DNA of 35,540 bases, from positions 1 through 35,540 of the forward strand of contig JBFMGD010000030.1 of the NCBI GenBank assembly GCA_040751775.1, in the 5' to 3' direction. This document shows, piece by piece, positions 15,442-23,753 of the stretch. Within the stretch, counting starts at the first letter, position 1; each line of letters opens with the position of its first letter. Position numbers and translations under genes: made by a program. Under the pieces are notes generated by a model that saw nothing but the letters and a program-made list of their open reading frames with translations, searched no databases and was not told where the DNA came from. The DNA is from JBFMGD01 sp040751775. GTDB taxonomy: Bacteria > Bacillota > Dethiobacteria > DTU022.

Positions 15442-16602
15442 TTGAAAATAGGCGTTTTTACCGACAGTTTCCGCCCCTACACCAGCGGCGTGGTCCGCTC
15501 GATAGAACTTTTCTCACGGGAGTTTAACAACCAGGGGCACGAGGTTTTCGTATTCGGCCCGGACTACCCGCTGCTCCATTACCCCAAGGAAGAAAAGGTA
15601 TTCCGGTTCGTTTCCATTCCCGCGCCGACCATACCGGATTTTGCCCTGCCGATTCCGATATCCGTCCAACTGGGCCCGACCATCCGCCGGATCGGACTCG
15701 ATATAATACACGTCCATTCCCCGTTCCTTTTAGGACGGCTGGGCGCCAGGGCTGCGCGGCGCTATAAGCTGCCCCTGGTTTTCACTTTTCATACTCTCTA
15801 TGACCAGTATGTGCATTACCTGCCTCTGGGACAGCAGACTTCCCGCCGCCTGGTCCAGGTGATCGGCAGGGATTTTTGCAACCTGTGTGACACTGTCATC
15901 ACCCCTTCCCGCCTGGTCCTAAATTACCTGCGCCGCATCGGGGTGCGCGCCGTTATCAAAACTGTGCCAACCGGAGTGGAGCTTGATGAGTTTAAAGAAA
16001 CAGACCCGCTCTGGTTGCAAAAAAATTACGGTGTCCGGTCCGATGAACGAGTGCTCTTATTTGTCGGCCGGTTGGGCAAAGAGAAAAACATCGCCTTTTT
16101 GCTTAAATCATTCCAGATTATTCAAGAAGTAATTCCAAACCTGCGCCTTGTTCTGGTCGGCAAAGGCCCCCTGGAACCGTTCCTGCATCGTCTCTGCCGC
16201 GAACTGGCTATTGACCATAAAGTGATCTTTACCGGCGTTCTACCGCGCCAGAAGATCGTCCATTGTTATGCCAGCGCGGACCTGTTCGTCTTTCCCTCGG
16301 TTACGGAAACCCAGGGGTTGGTAATCGGCGAAGCCAAAGCCTCCGGCCTGCCGGTGGTGGCAATCCGTGCCTTCGGACCGGCGGAAATGGTTCGCCACGG
16401 TGAGGACGGTATCCTCACAGACCCTTCCCTGACCTCCTTCACCGAAGCGATCTTTAAACTGTTGCAGGATCGGCCTCTGTACGAAGCGATGCAACGGAAA
16501 GCGTTTGAGAACAGCACCGCTCTCTCTTCCGAATTCTGTGCCGCCCAAATGCTCGATATTTACCGGAACCTGATCGAAACAAGGCAGTCGTCAGCGATAT
16601 AA
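15442..16602 (+). CDS. GT4-family glycosyltransferase
   Basis: This is a 386-aa GT-B glycosyltransferase of family GT4, resembling enzymes that glucosylate or mannosylate diacylglycerol or phosphatidylinositol. The N-terminal Rossmann half starts MKIGVFTDSFRPYTSGVV and contains IIHVHSPFLLG and FTFHTLYDQY. The C-terminal half has LLFVGRLGKEKNI (residues ~210-222) and the E-x7-E donor-binding region around PSVTETQGLVIGEA (~292-305). No membrane segment is present, so it probably acts at the inner membrane face. The TTG at 15442 is preceded by GGGGGAAG at the right distance; the in-frame ATG at 15427 has no ribosome binding site. A TATAAT at 15397-15402 may be the -10. The acceptor is not predictable. 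Confidence 0.87.
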   Translation: MKIGVFTDSFRPYTSGVVRSIELFSREFNNQGHEVFVFGPDYPLLHYPKEEKVFRFVSIPAPTIPDFALPIPISVQLGPTIRRIGLDIIHVHSPFLLGRLGARAARRYKLPLVFTFHTLYDQYVHYLPLGQQTSRRLVQVIGRDFCNLCDTVITPSRLVLNYLRRIGVRAVIKTVPTGVELDEFKETDPLWLQKNYGVRSDERVLLFVGRLGKEKNIAFLLKSFQIIQEVIPNLRLVLVGKGPLEPFLHRLCRELAIDHKVIFTGVLPRQKIVHCYASADLFVFPSVTETQGLVIGEAKASGLPVVAIRAFGPAEMVRHGEDGILTDPSLTSFTEAIFKLLQDRPLYEAMQRKAFENSTALSSEFCAAQMLDIYRNLIETRQSSAI

Positions 16603-16630
16603 CCGATTAATAATCAACTGCCTCGATAAG

Positions 16631-16654
16631 GAAAACCCCTTTGCAGGGGTTTTC
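16631..16654. terminator. Terminator between convergent genes
   Basis: GAAAACCCC and GGGGTTTTC form a 9-bp stem around TTTGCA, 29 bp after the glycosyltransferase stop. The flanking A and T runs allow it to work in both directions, which suits the convergent acyl-CoA synthetase gene. Confidence 0.75.
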
Positions 16655-16731
16655 GACGTCATATGGCAAGACTTGCAGCCTGTTGAAACGATTTTGCACC
16701 GCTAAGAAGATAACTGCCTCTCCCCCAGTCC

Positions 16732-18447
16732 CTACATGCTTGCCGCTCCGCCGGCATCCCATTTGCCCTGCTTGCGCAGCTCTGCGACGATCCCTTCAGC
16801 CATGGTTTTCAGCTCTCGCTTGTCGACTTTGGCCACCCGGGTCAGGGGAAACTCTTTACCCTCCGGCCATACTTCCACATGTTGCGGCCGCTTGTAGGCG
16901 GCGATCCCCTGGCAGTACCGTATAATTTCTTCCGCCGTAAGCGGTTCACCTTTCCGGGGGCGGACGAAGACGAAGATCCCTTCGTCATAGATGTTATGGT
17001 GCACACCGACTACGTCAACCAGGTCCACCTTCGGATGAGAGGCGATAAAATCCTGCACCTCGTCAGGAAATACCTGGTACCCCTTCTGCTTGATCACGAA
17101 CTTCTGGCGCCCCGCCAGGTAGAGCGCTTTATAATTGCCCATATCCTTGTAATACCCGAGGTCGCCGGTGTAAAGAAAACCGTCCTTGGAGATCGCCCTG
17201 GCTGTCTCCTCCGGCATATTATAATAACCCTGGAAGACTATAGGGCCGCTGACGCAAAGCTCGCCGATTTCGCCGTCGGGAAGCGCCTCGCCGGCGGTGC
17301 CGTCTGCCGACATCGGTTTACGAATCGTGACCGGAGCCAGATCTGCAAAAGCCATCCCCACCTGGCCGGCCATTTCTTGCACGGAAATCCCCCGCGGCGT
17401 AAACGAGTAAAATCCGGCTGTTTCCGTCATCCCGATGCCGGTTCCGAAATGGGGCGCCATCTTGGAGAGCTGTTCCAAAAAGACGCTGTCCACCGCGGAG
17501 CCGCCATAGATGGCGTAATCCAGGCTCCCCAGGTCATATTCCTGATAATCCGGCAAGGCCCATTCAATGCGGAACTGGGTGGGGATCTGGCCGAAGATGC
17601 CGACCTTGCGTTTGGCGATGGCTTCCAAAGTCAGCCTGGGGTCAAAGATACGCAGCAGAATTGCGGTTCCGCCCAAATAGAGAGTAGTCATCAACTGTTC
17701 GGTCACGCAGCCCACGTGGCTGGGAGGCAGGTTGACCAGCATGACCATATCTTTCTCCCCCAGGCCGACGCCTCTGTTTAAAACTTCATTTTGGACGATG
17801 ATATTCTCATGGCACATCACTGCCGGCTTCGGTTCGCCGGTGGTCCCGGTGGTAAAAATGATCAGGGCGGGAGTCCGGGAATCAATGCGGGCATAGGATT
17901 TTTCCAAGCCGCGGCTGAAAATGTTTTTCAGCTTCAGCCCGATCAGCTTGCCCTTGGCCATCAGATCAGTGATCGCCGCTGCTCCCTCCAACAGTTCACC
18001 GGGCCCGGGATTGGCGGTAAACTGAACCAGGTGTTCTACATAGGGACAGTTTTCTTTAACCGCCTGGCCGACTGCGCGGAAATCGCGGACCGGGGTGTTA
18101 CCCAGGAAAAAAAAGGCCTTTGGTTTAATCTTACCCAAGTCCCGCACCACTTCCATCTCTTTGAGGCGCACATCCAGGGGTGCGATAATCGCCCCGATTT
18201 TAAAACAGGCATACATCAACAGAACATGCTCGGGCACCAGGACCAGCATTGTCGCCACCCGATCTCCCTTACCGATCCCCATGTCCAGCAGGCGTAAAGC
18301 AAAAAAATCCACCAGTGAATTGAACTTTTTATAAGTGATGGCCTTATCGTCTTCATGCTGGATTAGGGCCGGTTTATCCGGAGTCTCTTTAGCCCATTTT
18401 TCAATATAAGAATTAAGCAGCGGCAGCTTCCAAGCGGTATCGCTCAT
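16732..18447 (-). CDS. AMP-dependent acyl-CoA synthetase
   Basis: This 571-aa adenylate-forming enzyme activates a carboxylic acid to acyl-AMP and then the CoA thioester. The P-loop-like A3 motif is FTTGTTGEPKPAV (near residue 200), A5 is GMTETAGF, A7 is YTGDLGYY, and A8 with the hinge reads KGYQVFPDEVQ. The C-terminal PLTRVAKVDKREL supplies the catalytic lysine. A3 has PKPAV where PKGV is usual. The substrate is not evident; the companion MaoC-like gene 73 bp upstream on the same strand suggests a fatty, branched or aromatic acid route. The ATG at 18447 follows GGGGAGGGAG; the frame opens 14 codons earlier without such a site. The terminator at 16631 closes the unit. Confidence 0.88.
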   Translation of the reverse strand: MSDTAWKLPLLNSYIEKWAKETPDKPALIQHEDDKAITYKKFNSLVDFFALRLLDMGIGKGDRVATMLVLVPEHVLLMYACFKIGAIIAPLDVRLKEMEVVRDLGKIKPKAFFFLGNTPVRDFRAVGQAVKENCPYVEHLVQFTANPGPGELLEGAAAITDLMAKGKLIGLKLKNIFSRGLEKSYARIDSRTPALIIFTTGTTGEPKPAVMCHENIIVQNEVLNRGVGLGEKDMVMLVNLPPSHVGCVTEQLMTTLYLGGTAILLRIFDPRLTLEAIAKRKVGIFGQIPTQFRIEWALPDYQEYDLGSLDYAIYGGSAVDSVFLEQLSKMAPHFGTGIGMTETAGFYSFTPRGISVQEMAGQVGMAFADLAPVTIRKPMSADGTAGEALPDGEIGELCVSGPIVFQGYYNMPEETARAISKDGFLYTGDLGYYKDMGNYKALYLAGRQKFVIKQKGYQVFPDEVQDFIASHPKVDLVDVVGVHHNIYDEGIFVFVRPRKGEPLTAEEIIRYCQGIAAYKRPQHVEVWPEGKEFPLTRVAKVDKRELKTMAEGIVAELRKQGKWDAGGAASM

Positions 18448-18520
18448 GGCACTCCCTCCCCTTTTTCGATTATTGCAAACCTGCTCCAAAAAGTCCGCTT
18501 ATTTACGCTTCCGTTCTTGA

Positions 18521-19417
18521 TTAAAACCTCCCGCGTTCTATATTTTTCTCTAACAGCATGTACCCTTCACTGACCGCTTCCCGTCCTTCCTGGTTCAGGA
18601 CCCTGAAAAACAGCTTTTTTTCAACCACATCTTCTGCCCGCTGAAGCAACTGTACGCGGATAAAGCTGTCGGGGAGCACCATCCCCCGAAAACGGCAGGC
18701 GAGAGCCCGCACAACTGTGGGGTTCGCACCCGCCTCCCGGTTCACCAGCTCACGCACAGCGTGGGCCAAGGTGGCGACACCTTGATAAATGATATCGGGC
18801 AGGCCGACACTGCGGGCAAAAGCCGGCGAAGTGTGAATGCCAAAAACAACACCGGCACAGCCGTCGTATAAATAGGGCGCTTCACGGGTGATCGGAATTG
18901 ACGCTTCCCACGACAGCGCCTGCTGTGGGGAAGCCTGCGGCACGGCAGGGATGCTCTCCGCTCCTCGACCACCGTCACCGCAACTCACCCCGCGTAGCGC
19001 TCCGCCGATATATTCGGTAAAAACCATTTCACCTTTGCTGTCTATGGCGGGGAATTTAAAGATGATATGAGTACCCTTACCGGTTGGCAGCACCGCCGCT
19101 ACCTCTCCGGTTATCGAGAGCACATCCCCGGGACGAAGTGGACGGTAGAAAATCAACTGCTCTGAATAGTGCACCATCCGGAGCAGGATTTCCGGAGAAT
19201 AATTAAGATCGATATATTCATAGATATTTTGAATAATCGGCCAGGTCACCGCCGCGGCCAGTGTCGGTGGAGCAATGATCCCGCCGTCACGCTGATCATC
19301 GAAGTAAACAGGGTTGGGGTCGCTTACAGCGGCGGCATAATTAGTCGTCTGCCGCCGGGAAATTTCAACGCGAAAATCCTTAAGCTTACGGCCTACCATC
19401 TTCGAATCAATTTGCAT
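18521..19417 (-). CDS. MaoC-like double hot-dog protein
   Basis: This 298-aa protein has two hot-dog folds, an N-terminal FAS1-like dehydratase domain (about 1-145) and a C-terminal MaoC-like domain (about 170-298), joined by a Gly/Pro/Ala-rich linker. MaoC enoyl-CoA hydratases need the Asp and His of a DxNPxH motif. Here the N-terminal copy reads DPNPVY (33-38), keeping Asp but having Tyr for His. The C-terminal copy reads VVFGIH (190-195), keeping His195 but having Val for Asp. It may work with a non-standard pair, pair across domains, or bind acyl-CoA without catalysis. The ATG at 19417 has GGGAGAGGAG upstream. It is the first gene of a two-gene unit with the acyl-CoA synthetase. Confidence 0.8.
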   Translation of the reverse strand: MQIDSKMVGRKLKDFRVEISRRQTTNYAAAVSDPNPVYFDDQRDGGIIAPPTLAAAVTWPIIQNIYEYIDLNYSPEILLRMVHYSEQLIFYRPLRPGDVLSITGEVAAVLPTGKGTHIIFKFPAIDSKGEMVFTEYIGGALRGVSCGDGGRGAESIPAVPQASPQQALSWEASIPITREAPYLYDGCAGVVFGIHTSPAFARSVGLPDIIYQGVATLAHAVRELVNREAGANPTVVRALACRFRGMVLPDSFIRVQLLQRAEDVVEKKLFFRVLNQEGREAVSEGYMLLEKNIERGRF

Positions 19418-19782
19418 CGCCGTCTCCTCTCCCTTGACCGGATAATACGGTTAGAAAATTGTATAGTGCCGTAATATCTCCTACAGTGTTTCCCCGCCCT
19501 ATTAATGAGGGCAGGGTAGTTAACCGACCATATAATGACATCCATAAAGGAGATTGCTATAATTTATTGCTTATCATTTCTCCAGAAACAAGTAAATTCC
19601 TTTCTCTGCTGGACTATAGTACGTGAGTTTATGCCGGGCGGATCTTACCGTTTACTGCCGGGCGTGTGGTAAATAAATTCATATTCAATTAGAGTCTCAG
19701 TATATGTGAAATCAAGAAGGATTTTCTGTTTTGTGTAGAATAGATCTAATGTTTATCATTTTCATGCAAAAGGGTGGTATTA
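19418..19782. other. Intergenic region without recognisable gene
   Basis: This AT-rich region of 365 bp lies between the divergent MaoC-like and orphan genes. On the minus strand TATTAT near 19443-19448 could be a -10 for the MaoC unit. A short direct repeat GCCGGGCG occurs twice between 19630 and 19665. I see no ORF with a ribosome binding site and no RNA I can name. Confidence 0.4.
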
Positions 19783-20217
19783 ATGAATAAGCAAGCTTTA
19801 ATCGGCACGATTACGCAGCATTTAGCTTCGATCGGGATTCAATGCGTCGTGGGTTCAGGTACGGACATATCGGTAAACAGCGAGCTGTTGGATGCAAAAT
19901 GGGGTTCCGGCCAGAAAAAAATTGAATACCAGGCGGCGGCTTATTTTGATGAAACTGCAAAAACCATCTTTTTTTGGGAGTTAACGAAAGAAACAGGGTC
20001 TGGTTTCTCTTTTGGCGTTAATAGGGAATCCTCTTTCCAATCAGGGGCTACCCTTTCCCGGAAGGTGAAGAGTATTGGTTATGGTCCGGACGGCAAAGCA
20101 TATGAGTATGAATTTAACCTTGGTGCTGTATCAAAAACATTTAAAGATGCCGCGAAGGCAAGTAGTTGGAAGTTCAAAATAGTACTGAAGCGTGATAAAG
20201 CTCTATATCCTCGATAA
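19783..20217 (+). CDS. Unrecognised 144-aa protein, AT-richer than neighbours
   Basis: I do not recognise this protein. It begins MNKQALIGTITQHLASIG, has an alpha/beta-looking middle with many aromatic residues (AAAYFDETAKTIFFWEL), a GSGFSFGVNRESSFQSG segment and a lysine-rich end (FKIVLKRDKALYPR). There is no signal peptide, membrane helix or cysteine cluster; the only Cys is in IQCVVGSG. Codon use is richer in A/T third positions than in the flanking genes, which may point to acquisition. The ATG at 19783 follows AAAGGGTGG (19769-19777); an in-frame GTG at 19774 falls inside that site. A strong terminator follows directly. It stands alone, so context gives no role. Confidence 0.65.
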   Translation: MNKQALIGTITQHLASIGIQCVVGSGTDISVNSELLDAKWGSGQKKIEYQAAAYFDETAKTIFFWELTKETGSGFSFGVNRESSFQSGATLSRKVKSIGYGPDGKAYEYEFNLGAVSKTFKDAAKASSWKFKIVLKRDKALYPR

Positions 20218-20218
20218 G

Positions 20219-20261
20219 AATAACCAGTGGGACAAGGAACCTGTCCCACTGGTTATTGTTT
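20219..20261 (+). terminator. Strong terminator with GGGAC-type repeat core
   Basis: A 16-bp perfect inverted repeat (20219-20234 and 20242-20257) with a 7-nt loop AGGAACC starts 1 nt after the orphan gene's stop and is followed by GTTTT. It faces the 3' end of the tRNA-Gln gene and could stop both transcripts. The loop and upper stem share a GGGAC-GGTTC core with the repeat at 21951. Confidence 0.8.
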
Positions 20262-20335
20262 TGGCTGCGGGACCAGGGTTCGAACCTGGGCCTTATGATC
20301 CAGAGTCACACGTGCTGCCGCTACACCATCCCGCA
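20262..20335 (-). tRNA. tRNA-Gln (anticodon CUG), CCA encoded
   Basis: Read on the minus strand the gene folds as a complete cloverleaf of 74 nt including CCA. The acceptor TGCGGGA pairs with TCCCGCA over 7 bp, the D arm is GTGTAGCGGCAGCAC, the anticodon stem is TGTGA/TCATA with loop CTCTGGA (anticodon CTG), and the T arm is CCAGG-TTCGAAC-CCTGG. U1-A72 and discriminator G73 are the usual tRNA-Gln identity elements. It lies 65 bp after the gltX stop on the same strand. Confidence 0.95.
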
Positions 20336-20400
20336 TTCATATCAATATATTTTATCATATTTGCGGCGGCCGATCATTGACTAACGCCGCCGCAGCGGCT

Positions 20401-21846
20401 CTAGGTGGCTTTATTTTCAATGTAAGCGGCCGCTTTTTCCAAACGCCGCACTGTTTTCTCTTTCCCCAACAGAACCATCAAGTCAAAAAGCCCCGGCCCT
20501 ATGGTTCGTCCGGATATCGCCAGGCGGGTCGGATGAATCAATTGGCCGGTGGAAACGCCCAGTGTTTCAGCCAGGCCGCGGTATGCAGCTTCCGTGCTTT
20601 CCTGGTCGAACACGGGCAGCAGGCGCAGGGTATCGGCAGCGCGGCGCAGCAGCGTCGCGGATTCTTCTTTTTGGAAATGCTTCTGTACGCCCTTGACATC
20701 GTAGTTAAAGTGATCCCGGTAAAAATAGGTTGAGGCGTCTGCCAGCTCGGCCAGGGTTTTTACACGGTCCCGCACCGTTGCCACGATTGATTGCAGATAA
20801 CGCAGCTCATGATCACCGGGATTTACCGGCAGCAGTCCTTCTTTTTGGAAGAATGGGACGGCCAGGCGCGCCAATCTTGCCGGATCTGCTTCCCGCAAAT
20901 AATAGCCGTTCATCCAGGTGAGCTTGACCGTATCGTAGATCGCGGCGGTTTTGTTCACCCGCGCCAGAGAGAACTGTTCGATCATCGTTGGCAGGCTGAT
21001 TATCTCTTCTTCGCCCGGCGACCAGCCGAGCAAAGCCATGTAATTGAGCAGCGCTTCGGGCAGGTAGCCCTGGGAACGGAATTCCTCCACCGATGTGGCG
21101 CCGTGCCGCTTGCTCAGTTTGCTGCGGTCCGGCGCCAGAATCATGGGCACATGCGCGTAGAGCGGCAGTGTAAAACCAAGCGCCCGTGCGCAGAGCACCT
21201 GGCGCGGCGTGTTGGAGAGATGCTCTTCAGCCCGGATCACGTGGCTGATTTTCATCAGGTAATCGTCCACTACACTGGCAAAATTGTAGGTCGGCAGAGC
21301 GTTCGACTTGACAATAATAAAGTCGTCCAGGGTGCTGTTATCAAAGGTAACCCGGCCCCTGATTTCGTCATCGATCACGGTCTCGCCGCGGTCCGGCGTG
21401 CGCAGCCTGATTACCGGCGCCCGCCCCGCCGCCAGCAAGGCCCGCGCTTCTTCCTCGGGCAGCTCCCGGCATTTGCCCGGATAGAGGTATGGTTTACCGG
21501 CCTTGCGTGCTGCCGCCCGCCCCTCGTCAAGTTCCTCCGGCAGGCAGTAACAATGGTAGGCCCGGTTATCCGCCAGCAGCCGCGCCGCCTGGCGGTTATA
21601 CTCGTCCAGGTTTTGCGATTGCATATAAGGGCCTTCGTCCCAATCCAGGCCCAGCCAGCACATAGCCTCCATCAGGGCGTCAATATACTCCGGCTTGGAG
21701 CGCTCCTGGTCGGTATCATCGATCCGCAAAATAAAGGTGCCCCCGGCAGCCCTGGCAAAAAGATAATTAAACAACGCGGTACGGGCCCCACCGATATGCA
21801 ACTCTCCCGTGGGGCTCGGTGCAAATCTCACTCTTACTTCAAACAA
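20401..21846 (-). CDS. gltX: Glutamyl-tRNA synthetase GltX
   Basis: This is a 481-aa class I synthetase that charges tRNA-Glu. The start region VRVRFAPSPTGELHIGGARTA holds the HIGH-type signature (HIGG), and KLSKRHGA is the KMSKS equivalent. Zinc-site-type cysteines appear in the CYCLPEE and KCRELPEE segments. In Firmicutes that lack GlnRS, this enzyme often also misacylates tRNA-Gln for GatCAB amidation; the tRNA-Gln gene directly downstream fits that, but the specificity is not proven by sequence alone. The frame opens with GTG 21855, but AGGGAG is in contact with that codon. TTG 21846 lies 8 nt after AGGGAG and gives the usual short N-terminus (MFEVRVRFAPSPTG). Confidence 0.94.
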   Translation of the reverse strand: MFEVRVRFAPSPTGELHIGGARTALFNYLFARAAGGTFILRIDDTDQERSKPEYIDALMEAMCWLGLDWDEGPYMQSQNLDEYNRQAARLLADNRAYHCYCLPEELDEGRAAARKAGKPYLYPGKCRELPEEEARALLAAGRAPVIRLRTPDRGETVIDDEIRGRVTFDNSTLDDFIIVKSNALPTYNFASVVDDYLMKISHVIRAEEHLSNTPRQVLCARALGFTLPLYAHVPMILAPDRSKLSKRHGATSVEEFRSQGYLPEALLNYMALLGWSPGEEEIISLPTMIEQFSLARVNKTAAIYDTVKLTWMNGYYLREADPARLARLAVPFFQKEGLLPVNPGDHELRYLQSIVATVRDRVKTLAELADASTYFYRDHFNYDVKGVQKHFQKEESATLLRRAADTLRLLPVFDQESTEAAYRGLAETLGVSTGQLIHPTRLAISGRTIGPGLFDLMVLLGKEKTVRRLEKAAAYIENKAT

Positions 21847-21950
21847 CGACTCCACTCCCTCGGTTTTGTTTACCTACAGTAATATACCATATCCGGTGTT
21901 GAAATACCAGATTACCGGTATTAACCGGGAGTGATCTGTCGCTGCACAAT

Positions 21951-21987
21951 GGAAGCAAGGAAGCAGAAGAACCGTCCCCTTGCTTCC
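21951..21987. repeat. GGAAGCAAGG inverted repeat with GGGGACGGTTC core
   Basis: Arms GGAAGCAAGG (21951-21960) and CCTTGCTTCC (21978-21987) are perfect. On the minus strand the inner part reads AAGGGGACGGTTCTTCTGC. It follows the stop of the DUF1657-like gene by 9 bp. From memory, similar GGGGACGGTTC elements are scattered in many Clostridia. It may terminate transcription but has no T tract. Confidence 0.6.
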
Positions 21988-21995
21988 TTTGCTTC

Positions 21996-22187
21996 CTACC
22001 AGGATTTATCTTTAAACTGATTTACAGCGGCCTGGCACTGCTGGATACAGTCCTCCACCTTTTGAGCGGACTGGATAAATGCGTTTTGGGCCTGGGTGTT
22101 TTCGGTATCGCGGGCTGCAATTCGCAGCTCATCGGCCGAGCGGCGGAAGTTTTCAATGCATTTTTCCACTCTTTCGCGTACATCCAT
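21996..22187 (-). CDS. Small helical DUF1657-like protein (63 aa)
   Basis: This 63-aa protein is predicted to be all helix. It begins MDVRERVEKCIENFRRSA, continues DELRIAARDTENTQAQNAF and ends with AQKVEDCIQQCQAAVNQF. The helix-turn-helix layout, the T-x-N/D-x-Q-A-x-N/K turn between the helices and the length resemble DUF1657 proteins, which occur in spore-forming Firmicutes, often near spoVA genes. The match is by pattern only, and the cysteines in CIQQC are not typical to my knowledge. The ATG at 22187 has GGAGG about 9 nt upstream. It lies between gltX and the VanW-like gene on the same strand, with gaps of about 90-150 bp, so it may have its own transcript. Confidence 0.55.
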   Translation of the reverse strand: MDVRERVEKCIENFRRSADELRIAARDTENTQAQNAFIQSAQKVEDCIQQCQAAVNQFKDKSW

Positions 22188-22276
22188 TTGTCGTAGCCTC
22201 CATGCGTTATGGTTTTGCCCGGCTATAGTTTATACCATGCGCTTGAAAATCATGCTGCCCCGGCTCTTTCGAATCT

Positions 22277-23635
22277 TTAGTCCCCTGTCCCCACCTGGTA
22301 TACCGTTTCCATCGGACTGTAATAGTCCCGGGAAAGCAGCTCCCGCTCAACCTCCGTATCTCTCCGGTAGACGATTCGCCAAACGGTAACCTGGTATCCC
22401 GGTTTGCCGCTTTTGACTAATACCGTAACCCCAACGGGCAAATCACCGGTCTTTTCATAGCGTACCGGCGGCGCAATTTGGCTGATCAAGCTGGTGACAA
22501 TCTCAACCCGCTCCTCCATGGGCGGTCCAAAGATCCGAAATGTAAGCCGGTTGTTCGACAGTTCAGAACCGATCAACAGGTAGTGATCCCGGCTATTTAC
22601 AAATTTAATATCAGCGGTCGGGTAAGCCACGGTGGCGTCACGGCCCAGGGGGATATAGCCCTGGGTCAGGCTGTGGTTATACCGCTCCACGATTTTTAAA
22701 TTGGCCAAAAGCGCGGCATTGTAAAGCGTCGAAGATACCTGGCACAGCCCGCCGCCAATCCCGGGCACAATTACGCCGGCCCGAATAATCGGCGCGTAGC
22801 GGTAACCTTTTTCCAAAGTCGCCTGGCCGACCACCTCCCAAAAAGAAAATCGGTCACCCGGCGCCATTAAGAAACCGTTTATCGCCGCTGCACCTAGCCT
22901 TACATTTTCCGTGCGATCCGGGTTACCCACGGCCACGTTGGTATAATACGAAGCCATGACCGTCTGCAGGCCGTAGCTTTCCAGATCGGCTGCGGTAAGC
23001 GGCGCCGGCCACTCCCCGATCGGAACCGCCAGCTCCGTTTCACCCCGGCAAAGCGCGTTGATCAGGTTTTCCCGCAGTTCCCCTACTTTAAGATAGCGGC
23101 CTCCCTGCTCGGGGATTACAGTGACCGATTCACTCTCCACCTGTAAAGAAGCATCCCTTGGCGCTTGATAGATTGTTCCAGCCAACCGCGCGGCAGCCTC
23201 TCCCAGGCGCTTTTCATCCACGGTTATTCGCCCCGGCGCGATAATCGGTATTTGTTTGAAGAGGTAGTTTATACGCGCGGCATAGCCTTCAATTCCTCTC
23301 CCGGCCAGGCGGACGTTACTGATGGTTGCCTCTTTATCCCAGGCCAGTCCCATTTCTGAAAAAGAAAATCTCACTCGGGAACCGTCTTCAAGAACAAGGC
23401 TGACTTCGTCCCGGGACCACAATTTTGCTTCAATCTCGTCCGCTGCTTCTTCGAAACGAAGCCCGCCCAGGTTAACCGTGTACAGTTGCACGCCGGGGTA
23501 AACACGAGTGTGGTAATAGATATAATCAACCCCCAGCACCGACAGCGCAAACACAATTATTCCGCCGGCGGCAGAGAGACACAGGATTACCCATTTACTC
23601 TTGACTACTGCCTTTACATTCTCCACAACTCGCAA
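22277..23635 (-). CDS. VanW/YoaR-type cell-envelope protein
   Basis: This 452-aa protein is anchored by one N-terminal helix (VILCLSAAGGIIVFALSVLG, residues ~16-35) with the rest outside the cell. Residues ~50-210 form a YoaR-like putative peptidoglycan-binding region (LGGLRFEEAADEIEAKL...). The VanW domain spans about 230-370, with the hallmarks NRTENVRLG-like segment, GDRFSFWEVVG and GGGLCQVSSTLYNAALLA. A C-terminal beta-rich part ends at 452. VanW proteins accompany glycopeptide-resistance clusters in some species, but this architecture is a common chromosomal one in Clostridia and implies no resistance; the molecular role is unknown. The TTG at 23635 lies 10 nt after GGGAGG (23646-23651). 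Confidence 0.85.
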   Translation of the reverse strand: MRVVENVKAVVKSKWVILCLSAAGGIIVFALSVLGVDYIYYHTRVYPGVQLYTVNLGGLRFEEAADEIEAKLWSRDEVSLVLEDGSRVRFSFSEMGLAWDKEATISNVRLAGRGIEGYAARINYLFKQIPIIAPGRITVDEKRLGEAAARLAGTIYQAPRDASLQVESESVTVIPEQGGRYLKVGELRENLINALCRGETELAVPIGEWPAPLTAADLESYGLQTVMASYYTNVAVGNPDRTENVRLGAAAINGFLMAPGDRFSFWEVVGQATLEKGYRYAPIIRAGVIVPGIGGGLCQVSSTLYNAALLANLKIVERYNHSLTQGYIPLGRDATVAYPTADIKFVNSRDHYLLIGSELSNNRLTFRIFGPPMEERVEIVTSLISQIAPPVRYEKTGDLPVGVTVLVKSGKPGYQVTVWRIVYRRDTEVERELLSRDYYSPMETVYQVGTGD

Positions 23636-23697
23636 ACCGGATCTGCCTCCCGCCTACATAGTTTTTACAACATATGAGACGGGTTTATGTATTTATG

Positions 23698-23740
23698 CAA
23701 AAAAAATAGCCCGGCGCATGTATATATTTTTGCTCCGGGC
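23698..23740 (-). terminator. Terminator candidate downstream of the oad operon
   Basis: On the minus strand GCCCGG (23735-23740) pairs with CCGGGC (23709-23714) around a 20-nt AT-rich loop and is followed by TATTTTTTTT. The long loop is unusual, but the T tract is strong. It would stop transcripts from oadB before the VanW-like gene. Confidence 0.55.
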
Positions 23741-23753
23741 ACATAATAGTATT

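Noticed and set aside
16879..17781. 300-codon frame opposite the acyl-CoA synthetase
   Set aside because: It lies fully inside the antisense of a well-supported gene and shows no domain or ribosome binding site.
20791..21882. Long plus-strand frame of 363 codons opposite gltX
   Set aside because: It is the complement of a certain gltX gene; composition is unlike a real protein, and long shadow frames are common in GC-rich codon use.
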